From Planctomycetota bacterium (lineage in GTDB: Bacteria > Planctomycetota > UBA1135 > UBA2386): a DNA stretch of 64,000 bases. This document shows positions 43,901 to 52,583 of this stretch, piece by piece (positions within the stretch are counted from its first letter, which is position 1; each line of letters starts with the position of its first letter). The stretch spans positions 124,001 to 188,000 of the forward strand of contig JANQJF010000113.1 in NCBI GenBank assembly GCA_028281765.1, given 5' to 3'. Under the pieces are notes generated by a model, which was not told the DNA's origin, ran no database searches, and was given only the letters and a program-made list of their open reading frames with translations. The translations under genes were made by a program, and so were the position numbers.

Positions 43901-44125
43901 GACGTCAAGAAGCGGTGGGGGCACGGCCAGGAAGACGTGTTCCCGGTGACGCAGTTCGAACGTCTGTGGGGCGACATGTCGACGCTCGACGACGTGTCTT
44001 GTGGCTACTTCGCCGTGCCGCGCTTCCGCGGGCAGCAGCTCAAGGAAGCCGCGCAGCTCGACGGTTGGTCCCGCGACGGGAGCGCGGAGTTCGTCGCCGG
44101 CTTGTGTGCGTGGGCGGACGAATGA
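40964..44125 (+). CDS. Bifunctional GHMP-type sugar kinase / UDPGP-family pyrophosphorylase fusion
   Basis: In the 1053-residue protein, residues ~165-540 are a fucokinase-like GHMP kinase. RMDLSHSCWSDIFF is the position of R-x-DLAGGW-x-D, IPKGSRLAVSTNLLAS (308-323) is the phosphate loop, GSGGGWQDSGGVWPGIK (362-378) is the GGGWQD motif, and GGMSGGGMGFFFEP (521-534) is motif 3. Residues ~676-1040 are a UDPGP/UAP-type transferase: VVTLAAGAASRWTQGAGVVKSLHPF, PHVFTTSHLTHEPI, LLHNIDTTGADVDP, SFFSSMTTWIDID. It would make a sugar-1-phosphate and activate it to an NDP-sugar. The order is the reverse of the known FKP enzyme. Confidence 0.85.
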   Translation: MSDRFVEIIEATDPALRDRSLESLCEGLSADELLAGCAALDAYRRRCDNLYQRVRALFFLYAIHRFHLPALGALRERGEIPYEGHERLLGRRFGEAIETFLSVQERDGASVAVSSALAAAYHQLAFQTLADQVRRSVRSVRGNQWMFRVGHPADHPLRIRPELVDDTRPTLRERTPVRMDLSHSCWSDIFFLGMDLPEAARVVNASVDLGVHGRDAQPEPPIEARLRVIDEPVLRLRSIDLEAEADLCELGEVFDFAKDYLGLLKAAVIAAGVVPPGVEGSGQSLAELLERLCGPGRGLEIESRVRDIPKGSRLAVSTNLLASLIAVMMRATGQAASLTGPLRESERRIVAARAILGEWIGGSGGGWQDSGGVWPGIKLIHGRIAGDDDPEYGVSRGRLLPDHEILDVPPTLRTSIEQSLILVHGGMAQDVGPILEMVTERYLLRSEREWAARQHAVSELDRLLDVLRGGSLGDLSELTANNFAGPIQDVIPWASNLFTERVIERVRARFGEDYLGFAMLGGMSGGGMGFFFEPNVRSEARVVLREIMLETKRELERGLPFAMDPVVYDFAVNENGTTCEFVEGPIASAVSSRDASPETNGRGSEAELHTRLDELGFDRAEHERIREGLVSGRLGLAQNRLPQDSELADVEASDFVDVTAGSDDEATRAGEQLLSDGTVAVVTLAAGAASRWTQGAGVVKSLHPFHRFAGAHRNFLELHIAKSRRRARLSGAVIPHVFTTSHLTHEPIERFVGGLPADPAVPVHLSLGRSVGLRTVPTERDLRFLWEESAQQVLDERAQKVRESLQAALIGWAREAGEASDYTDNLPSQCLHPVGHWYEVPNLLRNGTLRALLEEQPSLRYLLLHNIDTTGADVDPGLLGLHARSGRCLSFEVVARHVEDVGGGLARVNGRPRLVEGLAMPREEDEAKLSFFSSMTTWIDIDRLLGVFGLDRAALATPGAVDAAVAKFAERMPTYVTIRDVKKRWGHGQEDVFPVTQFERLWGDMSTLDDVSCGYFAVPRFRGQQLKEAAQLDGWSRDGSAEFVAGLCAWADE

Positions 44126-44835
44126 GGCTCTTCGACGATCTCGCGAAATGGTGGCCAGTGCTGTCGCCGGCGGCGGACTACGAGGAGGAGGCGCCCGAGC
44201 TGATCGGCATCCTCGAGTCCGCGGGTGAGGCTGTTCCACAGTCGGTGCTCGAGCTCGGTTGCGGCGGGGGCAGCATGTCGTTCTGGCTCAAGCGGCGCTT
44301 CGCCATGACGCTGACCGACATGTCGGAGACGATGCTCGAGGTCAGTCGCAAGACCAATCCGGAGTGTGCGCACGAGCTCGTCGACATGCGGGACTTCGAT
44401 CTCGGCCGCGAGTTCGACGCCGTGTTGATTCACGACGCGGTGCAGTATCTCGCGACCCGCGAGGAGCTGGCGGCGACGTTTCGCAATGCAGCGCGGCACC
44501 TGCGCCCCGGTGGCGCGGTCGTGTTGCTGCCCGACCGGCTGCCCGAGTCGTTCGAAGCCGGTGTCGACTCGGGAGGCAACGACGATCCCCAAACCGGGCG
44601 TGGGCTGCGCTTCTTGGAATGGGCGACCGATCCGGATCCGGACGACGAGCAGTTCGAGATCGAGTTCGCGTTCATGCTGCGGGATGCGGATGGAACCGTG
44701 ACGGTCGAGCACGACCGTCACGTGCTCGGTTTGTTCGACAGGGAAGTGTGGCTCGAGCTGCTGCGTGATGCCGGGTTCACGCCGCGTGCGTTCGACGACT
44801 CGTTCGGTCGCGTCGTGTTCGTGGGTGTGCGATGA
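44122..44835 (+). CDS. SAM-dependent methyltransferase
   Basis: The ATG at 44122 overlaps the stop of the fusion gene (ATGA). The 237-residue protein has VLELGCGGGSMSFWLKRRF (motif I), LTDMSETMLEVSRK, FDAVLIHDAVQYL (motif IV), and RPGGAVVLLPD, the class I methyltransferase set. As third gene of the nucleotide-sugar cassette it may methylate the activated sugar or its glycan product (inference). Confidence 0.85.
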   Translation: MRLFDDLAKWWPVLSPAADYEEEAPELIGILESAGEAVPQSVLELGCGGGSMSFWLKRRFAMTLTDMSETMLEVSRKTNPECAHELVDMRDFDLGREFDAVLIHDAVQYLATREELAATFRNAARHLRPGGAVVLLPDRLPESFEAGVDSGGNDDPQTGRGLRFLEWATDPDPDDEQFEIEFAFMLRDADGTVTVEHDRHVLGLFDREVWLELLRDAGFTPRAFDDSFGRVVFVGVR

Positions 44836-44842
44836 TCCGGGA

Positions 44843-46147
44843 ATGCTCCCGCTTCTCTGCTGTGTTCTCCTCGCGACTGTCGCGATAGCCCAAGATCGTC
44901 CGCCCAACGTTGTCGTGATCGTGTCCGACGACGCCGGTTACCTCGACTTCTCGATGCAGGGCAGCAAGCAGATCCGCACGCCGCGGATCGACTCGATCGC
45001 GGCGACCGGCATCCGCTTTCGGCAGGGCTATGTCACCGCTTCCGTCTGCAGTCCGTCGCGCGCGGGCCTGATGACGGGGCGCTACCAGCAGCGCTTCGGT
45101 CACGAGCTGAACATCCCTGCCCGCTACAGCGAAGAGAACGGAATGTCGCTCGACGAGGTGACGATTGCGGACGCGCTGAAGTCGATCGGGCATCGCACGA
45201 TCGCGCTCGGCAAGTGGCACCTCGGGTACGCGCCGAAGTTCCACCCGCTGAGCCGCGGCTTTGATGACTACTATGGGTTCCTGCAGGGGGCACGCAGCTT
45301 CTATCCGCTGAAGAAGCCGACGCGGCTCAACCGGCTACTGCGCGATCGAAAGGTGCTGCCGGAGAGCGGCATCACCTACATGACGGATTCGCTGGGCGAG
45401 GAGGCGGCGAAGTACGTCGTGGAGCACGCGAAGGAGCCGTTCTTCCTCTACCTGGCGTTCAACGCGGTGCACACGCCGATGCACGCGAAGCCCGAAGTGC
45501 TCGAAGCCGTGAAGGTGGACGCGAAACCCAAGCGCAAGAAGCTGATCGCGATGACGCACTCGCTCGACGAGGCGATCGGTCGCGTGCTCGACGCGCTGCA
45601 GGAGGCGGGGGTCGCGGACGACACGCTGCTGTTCTTCGTCAACGACAACGGGGGCGCGACGAACAACGCGTCCAAGAACGGGCACCTCCGCGGCAAGAAG
45701 GGCTCGCCGTTCGAGGGCGGCATTCGCGTGCCGTTCGTCGTGCAGTGGCCGAAGGGTTTGCCGAAGGGTGTGGTCTACGACGAACCGGTGAGCACGTTCG
45801 ACATCCTGCCGACCGCGATGGCCGCGTGCGGCGGGGGATGGCGGCCGAAGAATCCGCTCGATGGGGTCGATTTGCTGCCGTTCTTGCGGGAGGAGAAGCC
45901 CGGGCGTCCGCATGACGTGATGTTCTGGCGTCGAAGGGAGAACAAGGTCGTACGGAAGGGGGACCTGAAGCTCGTCAGCACGGGTGGGGAGTGGATGCTG
46001 TTCGATATGGCAAACGACGAGAGCGAAGAGAAGGACCTCGCCGGTGAGCGTGCGGAGGACGTGGCGGTGCTAGCGAAGCTGTACGGGGAGTGGGATGCGC
46101 AGCTCGAGACGCCGCGGTGGCGGTACGGGCGGCGGAGGAAGAAGTAG
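44843..46147 (+). CDS. Secreted formylglycine sulfatase
   Basis: The ATG at 44843 gives a signal peptide (LLCCVLLATVAIAQ). The arylsulfatase motifs are NVVVIVSDDAGY (metal Asp29/Asp30), CSPSR (residues 69-73, the C-x-P-x-R formylglycine site), TGRYQQRFG, GKWHLG, and NDNGGATNN (metal and sulfate contacts). It is 434 residues, the usual length, and cleaves sulfate esters of polysaccharides outside the cytoplasm. Sulfatases are abundant in planctomycetes. It lies seven bases after the methyltransferase gene. Confidence 0.95.
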   Translation: MLPLLCCVLLATVAIAQDRPPNVVVIVSDDAGYLDFSMQGSKQIRTPRIDSIAATGIRFRQGYVTASVCSPSRAGLMTGRYQQRFGHELNIPARYSEENGMSLDEVTIADALKSIGHRTIALGKWHLGYAPKFHPLSRGFDDYYGFLQGARSFYPLKKPTRLNRLLRDRKVLPESGITYMTDSLGEEAAKYVVEHAKEPFFLYLAFNAVHTPMHAKPEVLEAVKVDAKPKRKKLIAMTHSLDEAIGRVLDALQEAGVADDTLLFFVNDNGGATNNASKNGHLRGKKGSPFEGGIRVPFVVQWPKGLPKGVVYDEPVSTFDILPTAMAACGGGWRPKNPLDGVDLLPFLREEKPGRPHDVMFWRRRENKVVRKGDLKLVSTGGEWMLFDMANDESEEKDLAGERAEDVAVLAKLYGEWDAQLETPRWRYGRRRKK

Positions 46148-46209
46148 TGGAGGGCCGGGCCCGGCGATGGACCACGTCGAACTGCGGGCGGTCCCCGGCG
46201 TGCGGGAGA

Positions 46210-46262
46210 CTTGGCCGGTTTCGCCGGAAACACCAAGAAACCAAGCAACCAAGAAGCCGGCG
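46210..46262. repeat. GCCGGTTTCGCCGG-plus-AACCAAG repeat tract
   Basis: In the gene-free 46148-46318, a short hairpin (CCGGTTTCGCCGG) is followed by three tandem AACCAAG-type units. The composition differs from the surrounding GC-rich coding DNA. I recall similar AACCAAG strings as dispersed intergenic repeats in other environmental bacteria (recall, unchecked). Confidence 0.45.
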
Positions 46263-46318
46263 GACGCGGTCGGAAGTTCGAGCGACCACCGGCGCTCGTC
46301 ACCCCGACCGCGCTCGCC

Positions 46319-46555
46319 CTAGCCGTGCACCGTCTCGACTCGAGTGATGTGCACCGTGTCGCAGTACTTCGTGTTCTCTGGAATTTCCTCTCCCTCTTCC
46401 AGGACACCGAGAATCACGGTGTGTCGAGTCAAGAACACCAAGTTGGGATTGTCGACAAGGTGCTCCGTGCCGTCCGACATGCAGATGCGGAACGGGCGGA
46501 ACGGATCGCGATTGATCTTGTGACGGATTTCCCTCAGTTGCACGGCTGGTTCCAT
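46319..46555 (-). CDS. Small conserved-type hypothetical protein
   Basis: The 78-residue protein contains RDPFRPFRICMSDGTEHLVDNP and FLTRHTVILGVLEEGE. This is a compact beta-rich pattern seen in many short proteins of planctomycetes and other environmental bacteria (recall). It is probably cytoplasmic. Composition and frame are coding-like. It stands alone between the repeat tract and the SGNH gene. Confidence 0.75.
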   Translation of the reverse strand: MEPAVQLREIRHKINRDPFRPFRICMSDGTEHLVDNPNLVFLTRHTVILGVLEEGEEIPENTKYCDTVHITRVETVHG

Positions 46556-46621
46556 GGTTGAGGCATCATAGATCAGGTAACGGAATCCCGCGATTCCGTC
46601 GGCCCAACCGCAGGAATCCGC

Positions 46622-47737
46622 TCAGTCTTGCAACGCCGTCCTCACCGCCTCGACCACGTGCTCCGCGAACAGTCGATGCCCGGTCGCGTTGAAGTGCATG
46701 TCGGTCGGCAGATAGAGCTCCGTGCCCTTCTCCGCTTCCGCGACGAACGTCTCGAACGGATCGACGAACGCGATCGAGCCCGCGTCGCAGAACTCCTTCA
46801 TGCGCGCGAAGCCCTTGCGAACCTCGAAGTCTTCGGGATCGAAGTCGATGTACTGCAGCGACACGTTCAGCGCTTCGGGCAGCACGGCTTCCTTCGTCGG
46901 GATCGTCGCGACGACGAGCGTTGCGCCGGCCTGCTCACACGTCGCGTGCATCGCGCGGAGCTCTGCGAGCGTCTGCTGCCACGCGGTCTCCATCTCTTCT
47001 GGCGGCTCGCGTAGCATCGGCCGGATGTTCGTGTCCATCGCCTCGAAGCCCGGCAGGCGATCGCGGAGGCCGATGTTCACGAGGAAGCGGCCGACTGCCT
47101 TGCTGCTCAGCGCCGCGGTGCGCGTGAACTCGTAGAGCGTGATGTTGTCGCTGAGCCAGGCCTTGAAGCCCTCGCGCTTCGCGGGCACGCGGCGCGAGCG
47201 GCCATCGGGGATCGTCTGCTCGACGATGTCGTTCATGCAGAACACGAGGAGGACGACCTTCGGCTTCCACGCGAGGACGCGCTCGCGGAGCAGCGCGTGG
47301 GTCATCGCCGTGTGGTGGCCGGTTTCGCCGAAGTTCAGCACCTCCGCGTCGGGCAATAGCTCCTGGAGATCGGTCGGGAATGCGTCCTCCATCTCGACGC
47401 CGAACCCGAACGGGAACGAGTCGCCGAGCACGGCGATGCGCGGCTTCGTCGCGCCTTCTTTCTGGCGCTCGATATCGCGATAGCCGTGGCTGTTGGTCCG
47501 GATCCAGACCGTGTCGCCCCAGTGCGTGTAGTGTTCGACCTCGACTGACGGATTCATCAGCCAGCCGCACTGCGCGTCCCGGGTGAACAAACCCGTGTCC
47601 GCGAGCTCGGTGCCGAGTTCGCGGCTCGGCGGGGTCCAGAACAGCGACAGCACGATCTCGGCGAAGACCAGTGCGATCAGCAGGCCGATCGCCATCGCGG
47701 CGAGCCGCTTCGCGATGCGCTTGAGACGGGCGCCCAT
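46622..47737 (-). CDS. Membrane-anchored SGNH-type hydrolase/acyltransferase-like protein
   Basis: The 371-residue protein has an N-terminal transmembrane helix (AAMAIGLLIALVFAEIVLSLF). The catalytic block is VLGDSFPFGFGV; NFGETGHHTAMTHALL, LVFCMNDIVEQ (block III Asn) and LPTDMHFNATGHRLF (D-x-H with N/G) follow. This is the AlgX/AlgJ-like DxH variant of SGNH enzymes that modify acetyl groups on extracytoplasmic glycans. It is seven bases downstream of the cysS gene on the same strand. Confidence 0.88.
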   Translation of the reverse strand: MGARLKRIAKRLAAMAIGLLIALVFAEIVLSLFWTPPSRELGTELADTGLFTRDAQCGWLMNPSVEVEHYTHWGDTVWIRTNSHGYRDIERQKEGATKPRIAVLGDSFPFGFGVEMEDAFPTDLQELLPDAEVLNFGETGHHTAMTHALLRERVLAWKPKVVLLVFCMNDIVEQTIPDGRSRRVPAKREGFKAWLSDNITLYEFTRTAALSSKAVGRFLVNIGLRDRLPGFEAMDTNIRPMLREPPEEMETAWQQTLAELRAMHATCEQAGATLVVATIPTKEAVLPEALNVSLQYIDFDPEDFEVRKGFARMKEFCDAGSIAFVDPFETFVAEAEKGTELYLPTDMHFNATGHRLFAEHVVEAVRTALQD

Positions 47738-47744
47738 CGGAGAA

Positions 47745-49187
47745 TCAAGCCTTCTCGAGGCGCGGGCCGGTCGGCGTGTCCACGCACTTGAAGCCCATCG
47801 CGAGCAGCTTGTCGCGGCACTCGTCGGCGGTCGTAAAGTCCTTGGCCTTACGCGCGGCTTCGCGCTGATCGGCCAAGTCCTGCGCTTCTTGCGGTGCTTC
47901 TTCCTGAACCTCTGGTGTCGGGCCGTAGACGCCGAGCACGCTCTCGAAGCGGTCGAACAAGCCGAGTGCAGCTCGTGCGTACTCCTGGGTCGGTTTTGCC
48001 TTGTTCACGTCGGACACGAAGACCATCACCGCGGCGATGGCCTTGCTCGTGTTCAGGTCGTCGCGCAGCGACTCGACGAACTCGGTCTCGGCCTTCTCGA
48101 TCGCCGCTGATAGGTCATCGGGGCCGGCGGGTTCCAGCCCCTTGGCGACGCGCGCGAGCGACTTGCGGGCCGTCTCGACACGCGTGAGTTCCGTTCGCGC
48201 GGCGTCGACGCCTTCCAGCGTGAAGTTCATGCTCTGCCGGTACTGCACCCGCATGAGCGCGAAGCGCAGCTCCCGACCCGAGTAGCCCTGCTCCAGGATG
48301 TCGCCGACCGTGAAGAAGTTGCCCTTGCTCTTGGACATCTTTTCGCCGTTGACGAGCAGATGCTTCACGTGCAGCCACGTGTTTACGAACTGCTTGCCCG
48401 AGAACGCCTCGGACTGGGCGACCTCGCACTCGTGGTGGGGGAAGAGGTTGTCCTCACCGCCCGTGTGGATGTCGAGTTGGTCGCCGAGCAGGTTCATCGA
48501 CATCGCCGAGCACTCGATGTGCCAGCCCGGGAAGCCGCGGGCGCCGTCCTTGAACGGGGCGTCCCACTGCATGATGTGCTTGTCGTCGGTCTTCCAGAGT
48601 GCGAAGTCGCGCGGGTCGAGCTTTTCCTCGTTGACCTCGACGCGCGCGCCCTCCTCGAGCTCGTCGAGCACCTTGTTCGACAGCTTGCCGTATTCCGGGA
48701 ACTTGGCGATCGAGAAGTAGACGTTGCCGTTCACCTGGTAGGCGTGGCCCTGCTCCATCAGGCGCTCGATGATCGTGCCCATCTCGGCGATGTAGTCGGT
48801 CGCACGCGGCAGTGCGTGCGGCCGACGGAACTCGAGTGCGTCGAGGCATTGGAGGAACTCCTCCTCGTACTTCCGCGCGATCTCCCACGGGTCGAGCTTC
48901 GTGCGTCGGGCTGCGACCTCGAGCTTGTCGGCGCCCTGATCCTCGTCGTCGTCGGTCATGTGGCCGACGTCGGTGATGTTCATGACCTGCCGGACCTCGT
49001 AGTCCTGGTCTTCGAGGAAGCGTCGGAGCAGATCGGCGAGCAGGAACGATCGGAAGTTGCCGATGTGCGGCGACGAGTAGACCGTCGGGCCGCAGTGGTA
49101 CATCAGCACCTTGCCGGGCTCCATCGGTTGGAACTCTTCGACGCTGTTGGTCAGCGAGTTGTAGAGGCGGATGGTCACGGTGGTCAT
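47745..49187 (-). CDS. cysS: Cysteinyl-tRNA synthetase
   Basis: The 480-residue class I synthetase has MYHCGPTVYSSPHIGNFRS (zinc Cys32 and the HIGH-like HIGN at 41-44), GWHIECSAM, GGEDNLFPHHECE (zinc ligands), and KMSKSKGN. The C-terminal anticodon-binding helical domain ends with the AARKAKDFTTADECRDKL segment, as in bacterial CysRS. It charges tRNA-Cys in the cytoplasm. It is divergent from the large kinase gene (57-base gap). Confidence 0.97.
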   Translation of the reverse strand: MTTVTIRLYNSLTNSVEEFQPMEPGKVLMYHCGPTVYSSPHIGNFRSFLLADLLRRFLEDQDYEVRQVMNITDVGHMTDDDEDQGADKLEVAARRTKLDPWEIARKYEEEFLQCLDALEFRRPHALPRATDYIAEMGTIIERLMEQGHAYQVNGNVYFSIAKFPEYGKLSNKVLDELEEGARVEVNEEKLDPRDFALWKTDDKHIMQWDAPFKDGARGFPGWHIECSAMSMNLLGDQLDIHTGGEDNLFPHHECEVAQSEAFSGKQFVNTWLHVKHLLVNGEKMSKSKGNFFTVGDILEQGYSGRELRFALMRVQYRQSMNFTLEGVDAARTELTRVETARKSLARVAKGLEPAGPDDLSAAIEKAETEFVESLRDDLNTSKAIAAVMVFVSDVNKAKPTQEYARAALGLFDRFESVLGVYGPTPEVQEEAPQEAQDLADQREAARKAKDFTTADECRDKLLAMGFKCVDTPTGPRLEKA

Positions 49188-49244
49188 CTTGTATCGGCTA
49201 CTCGGCTGAAAATCCCGCGCGCCCTCCTACCTTGTCCCTACACC

Positions 49245-52200
49245 ATGTCGCTCGATTCGTTGCCCAAAGTGCTGCTCCGTCGGTTCGAGTTCGAAGTCGA
49301 ACTCGGTACGGGTGCGGCCGGTACGGTCTATCGAGCACGGACGGTCGAGCGCTACGACGAACTGCCCGCTGGATCCGAGGTGGCGGTCAAGGTCTTGCGG
49401 GCCGACCGCATCGCCGATCCCGCGGCGCGGCGGCAGCTCGCGCGAGAGGGCGAGATCGGCACGACGATGCGCAGCGACCACGTCGTGCGGATCTACCACG
49501 CGGAGAACTCGCGGGACCCGGAGCAGCCGAGTTTCCTCGTCATGGAATACGTCCGCGGCCGGACGCTGCGCGCGTTCCTCGACGAGGCCGGCCCGATCGT
49601 CGGGCAGCTCGCGCATCGGATCGGTGAGGACGCGGCACGTGGGCTGCACGCCCTGCATCAGCGCGGCGTCGTGCATCGGGACATCAAGCCCGAGAATCTG
49701 CTGATCAGCGAGGCGGGCGATCTCAAACTCATGGATCTCGGGCTTGCGCTGCACGGGACTTCGCCGACGCGGGCGAGCAGCGACGGCTTCCACGGGAGTT
49801 TCGCCTACGCCGCGCCGGAGGTGTTGCGGGGGCGGAGGCACACGGAGGCGGCGGATCTCTACGCGCTCGGTGCCGTCTTGTTCGAGGTCGCGACCGGACG
49901 GCATCCGTTCGCCGAGCACTCGGGGCACGCGGACGAGATGATCCACGCGCACCTCCACGAGGTGCCGGCACGCGTGTCCCACGTCGCGCCGCGGGTCGGC
50001 ACCCTCTTCGAAGTGCTCGTCGGGGAGCTACTCGAGAAGCATCCATCGCAGCGACCACAGTCCGCGCTCGAAGTCGCGCAGGCGCTGCACCTCGGCGAAG
50101 CGTCGCGCTACTGGCGTCGGCGGGAGCAGCACGCGCCGATCCTCGCGTCGCAGCGTCGCCTGCAGGCGATGCGGCGGCCAGCGCCGACGGACATGTTCGG
50201 GCGCGAGCGGGAGGCGCGGGAACTGGACCGGGCGATGCGGGAGGCGCGGCGCGGTCACGGCGGGGTCGTGCATGTCTCCGGACCGGAGGGCATCGGGCGG
50301 CGTCGGCTCTGCGACGATCGGGTCGAGCACTGGCTGGCCGGTGATCGCCCGCCGCTGTTCCTCGGCGGGCGGGCAGATCGTCGGACCGCCGATTTGCCGG
50401 CGACGCCACTTCCGCAGATCCTGCGGGACTACCTGCTGCGGAGCGATACGGCGGGCTCGCCGAACAGCGTTGCCCGTGCCGCGACTCGGGCCACCGACGA
50501 GTTCGGGTTCAGCGAAGCCGATGCGTCGCGCCTCGCTGCGATCGCGTGTGGCGTCGATGTCGAACTCGGACCCGCGACGCGCGCCGAGCTCATCGTGCGC
50601 GCGCTGGTATCGATCCTCGACTCGCACGAGTCCTGCGTCCTGCGGATCGACAAGTGTGAGCGCCTCGACGCGGCGGGGGCGCTCGTGATTCGCGCGCTCG
50701 CGGAGCAGGCGCGTGACCTGCCTCTCCTGATCCTCTTGGCCGGGACGCGGCCACCCGTCGACGAGCCGCGGCGCGTCGTCGTCGGTGGACTCGATCGCGA
50801 AGAGTTCGTGGACTTCGGGACGGCGCTGTTCCGCGATGGCGAGGCACCGCTCGCGATGCTCGTGGAAGCGCACGAGTCGTTGACCGGTCATCCGGGCATG
50901 CTGCTCGGCAGCCTCGACGAGCGTGAGCACGACGGCAACCTGCAAGGACGGCCGGGTGACTACCATGGCTTGACCGGCGTGACCGACCTGCGTCCGACGC
51001 GCACCGCCGTGCAACGGTTGCGGCGACGACTGGACGACCTGCCGATCGAGAAGCGCTTCGTGCTGCAAGCGGCCGCGGTGCTCGGTCGAGAATTCGGGCT
51101 CGACGACCTCGGTGCGCTGACGGGGCGTCCGGACATCGAGGTGCTCGAATCGTTGGCCAGCTTCGACGGTCGCGTGGTGCATACGCAGCACGGCCGCGGC
51201 GCGTTCGCGCATCGGGACCTGCGACGCGCGCTGCTGGATTCGATCGAAGTGGGAGCTCGGCGGCGGCTGCATCGCGCGGCTGCCTGGATGCTCGAGGATC
51301 GAGGCGCCGCACCGTTGGAGGTCGGGATGCACTTGTCGCGAGCCGGATTGGATGCCGAGTGCATCGAGCCGCTGCTCGAAGGGCTCGACCGGCTGGTCGC
51401 GACCGGACTGCGACGTGGGTCGGTGCGGGTTGCGGAGCGACTGCGTCTGCACCTCGACCGGCTACCGGCGGACGACGAGCGGCGGCGCCAGCGATTGCGA
51501 CTGTTCCGTCTGTCGGCGACAGCGCATGCGTCGCTCGGTCACACGGACAAGGCGCATTCGCTGTTGCGGAGCGCCAGCGCGATCGCGGCGGAGCTCGGGG
51601 ACCGCGAGCAGAAGGCCGAGGCTCTGATCGGCCTCGCGGAGATCGCGCAGGATGGGGGGCGCTTTCTGACGGCGATGCACCTGCTGGAGGACGTCGAGAA
51701 CGTCCTCGGGAGCCCGATCGAGCCAGAGAGTGGGGAGGCGCGCGCGGCGGCGCGCGCGTTCGGGCTGCACAGCCGCGTATTGGCGTATCAGGGACACGTC
51801 GAGGGCGCGTTGACCTTGGCGCGTCGGGCGCGGGACTTGGCGCCGATCGACGATCCCATTCTGCGGGCGCACCTGCAGACGGATCTCGGGCGATGGCGCG
51901 CGCTGCACACGCACTTCGCAGCGGCGGACGAGAGCTTCGCGCGTGCGGCGACGTTGGCGGCGGAGTCGGGGGACGTGGCGTCGCGGATGCGCGTGCTGCT
52001 GCACTCGGGAAGGATGCACACGTGGTTGGGCGCGCGGGAAGACGGGGAGGAGGCGATCCTTGAATGCGCGGAGCTGGCGCGGCGCGTGGACGATGCGCGG
52101 ATGCTGTGTCGGGCGGATCTGTTTCTCGGCGAGATCCGGGCGCTTTCGGGGCAGCCGGAGTTGGAAGTGTTGGATCGGGCGAGAGCGGCCGCGATTCGCG

Positions 52201-52559
52201 TGAGTGACCGGGTGACGGCGTCGCTGGCGAACGCGCTGCGGGTGCTGGCGGGTGCGGATGATGACGTGGAGCACGACGAGGATGTCGGGGTGCCGTTCGT
52301 CGCGATGGTGTGGTGCCTGGCGCACGCGACAGCGGCGCGGCGGGCAGGGGATCACGAGCGGGCGCGGGAGCAGGTGGAGACGGCGGTGAGGTACGACCAG
52401 GACTTGCGGGCGCCGCTGCCGTTCCGCGTGGTGTTGCTGCGCGCGGCGGGAAGGGAATCGGCGGCGCGGCGGTTGCCGGAGAACGTGGCGGGGCGGTTGC
52501 CGCCGGGGTTTTCGAAGCGGCGGTTCTTGAGGCGGGCGGCGCGGTGGCGGATCGGGTGA
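49245..52559 (+). CDS. Ser/Thr kinase fused to STAND-like ATPase and TPR region
   Basis: The 1104-residue protein starts at the ATG at 49245. Kinase motifs are GTGAAGTVY (21-29), VAVK with Lys49, HRDIKPEN with Asp146, and DLG (Asp164) in place of DFG. A MalT-like ATPase follows from about 317 (MFGREREARELDRAM). Its Walker A is GPEGIGRRR (346-354), with both the Lys and the Ser/Thr of GK[ST] changed, so nucleotide hydrolysis there is doubtful. Residues ~730-1080 are TPR-like (LLRSASAIAAELGDREQKAEALIGLAEIAQDGG). It is probably a cytoplasmic signal integrator. No partner gene is adjacent. Confidence 0.9.
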   Translation: MSLDSLPKVLLRRFEFEVELGTGAAGTVYRARTVERYDELPAGSEVAVKVLRADRIADPAARRQLAREGEIGTTMRSDHVVRIYHAENSRDPEQPSFLVMEYVRGRTLRAFLDEAGPIVGQLAHRIGEDAARGLHALHQRGVVHRDIKPENLLISEAGDLKLMDLGLALHGTSPTRASSDGFHGSFAYAAPEVLRGRRHTEAADLYALGAVLFEVATGRHPFAEHSGHADEMIHAHLHEVPARVSHVAPRVGTLFEVLVGELLEKHPSQRPQSALEVAQALHLGEASRYWRRREQHAPILASQRRLQAMRRPAPTDMFGREREARELDRAMREARRGHGGVVHVSGPEGIGRRRLCDDRVEHWLAGDRPPLFLGGRADRRTADLPATPLPQILRDYLLRSDTAGSPNSVARAATRATDEFGFSEADASRLAAIACGVDVELGPATRAELIVRALVSILDSHESCVLRIDKCERLDAAGALVIRALAEQARDLPLLILLAGTRPPVDEPRRVVVGGLDREEFVDFGTALFRDGEAPLAMLVEAHESLTGHPGMLLGSLDEREHDGNLQGRPGDYHGLTGVTDLRPTRTAVQRLRRRLDDLPIEKRFVLQAAAVLGREFGLDDLGALTGRPDIEVLESLASFDGRVVHTQHGRGAFAHRDLRRALLDSIEVGARRRLHRAAAWMLEDRGAAPLEVGMHLSRAGLDAECIEPLLEGLDRLVATGLRRGSVRVAERLRLHLDRLPADDERRRQRLRLFRLSATAHASLGHTDKAHSLLRSASAIAAELGDREQKAEALIGLAEIAQDGGRFLTAMHLLEDVENVLGSPIEPESGEARAAARAFGLHSRVLAYQGHVEGALTLARRARDLAPIDDPILRAHLQTDLGRWRALHTHFAAADESFARAATLAAESGDVASRMRVLLHSGRMHTWLGAREDGEEAILECAELARRVDDARMLCRADLFLGEIRALSGQPELEVLDRARAAAIRVSDRVTASLANALRVLAGADDDVEHDEDVGVPFVAMVWCLAHATAARRAGDHERAREQVETAVRYDQDLRAPLPFRVVLLRAAGRESAARRLPENVAGRLPPGFSKRRFLRRAARWRIG

Positions 52560-52583
52560 TCGCCAGTGGCCACCCGTTTCTCG

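Noticed and set aside
41897..44239. 780-codon open frame on the minus strand
   Set aside because: Mirror of the kinase/pyrophosphorylase fusion; composition is typical of antisense GC-rich frames.
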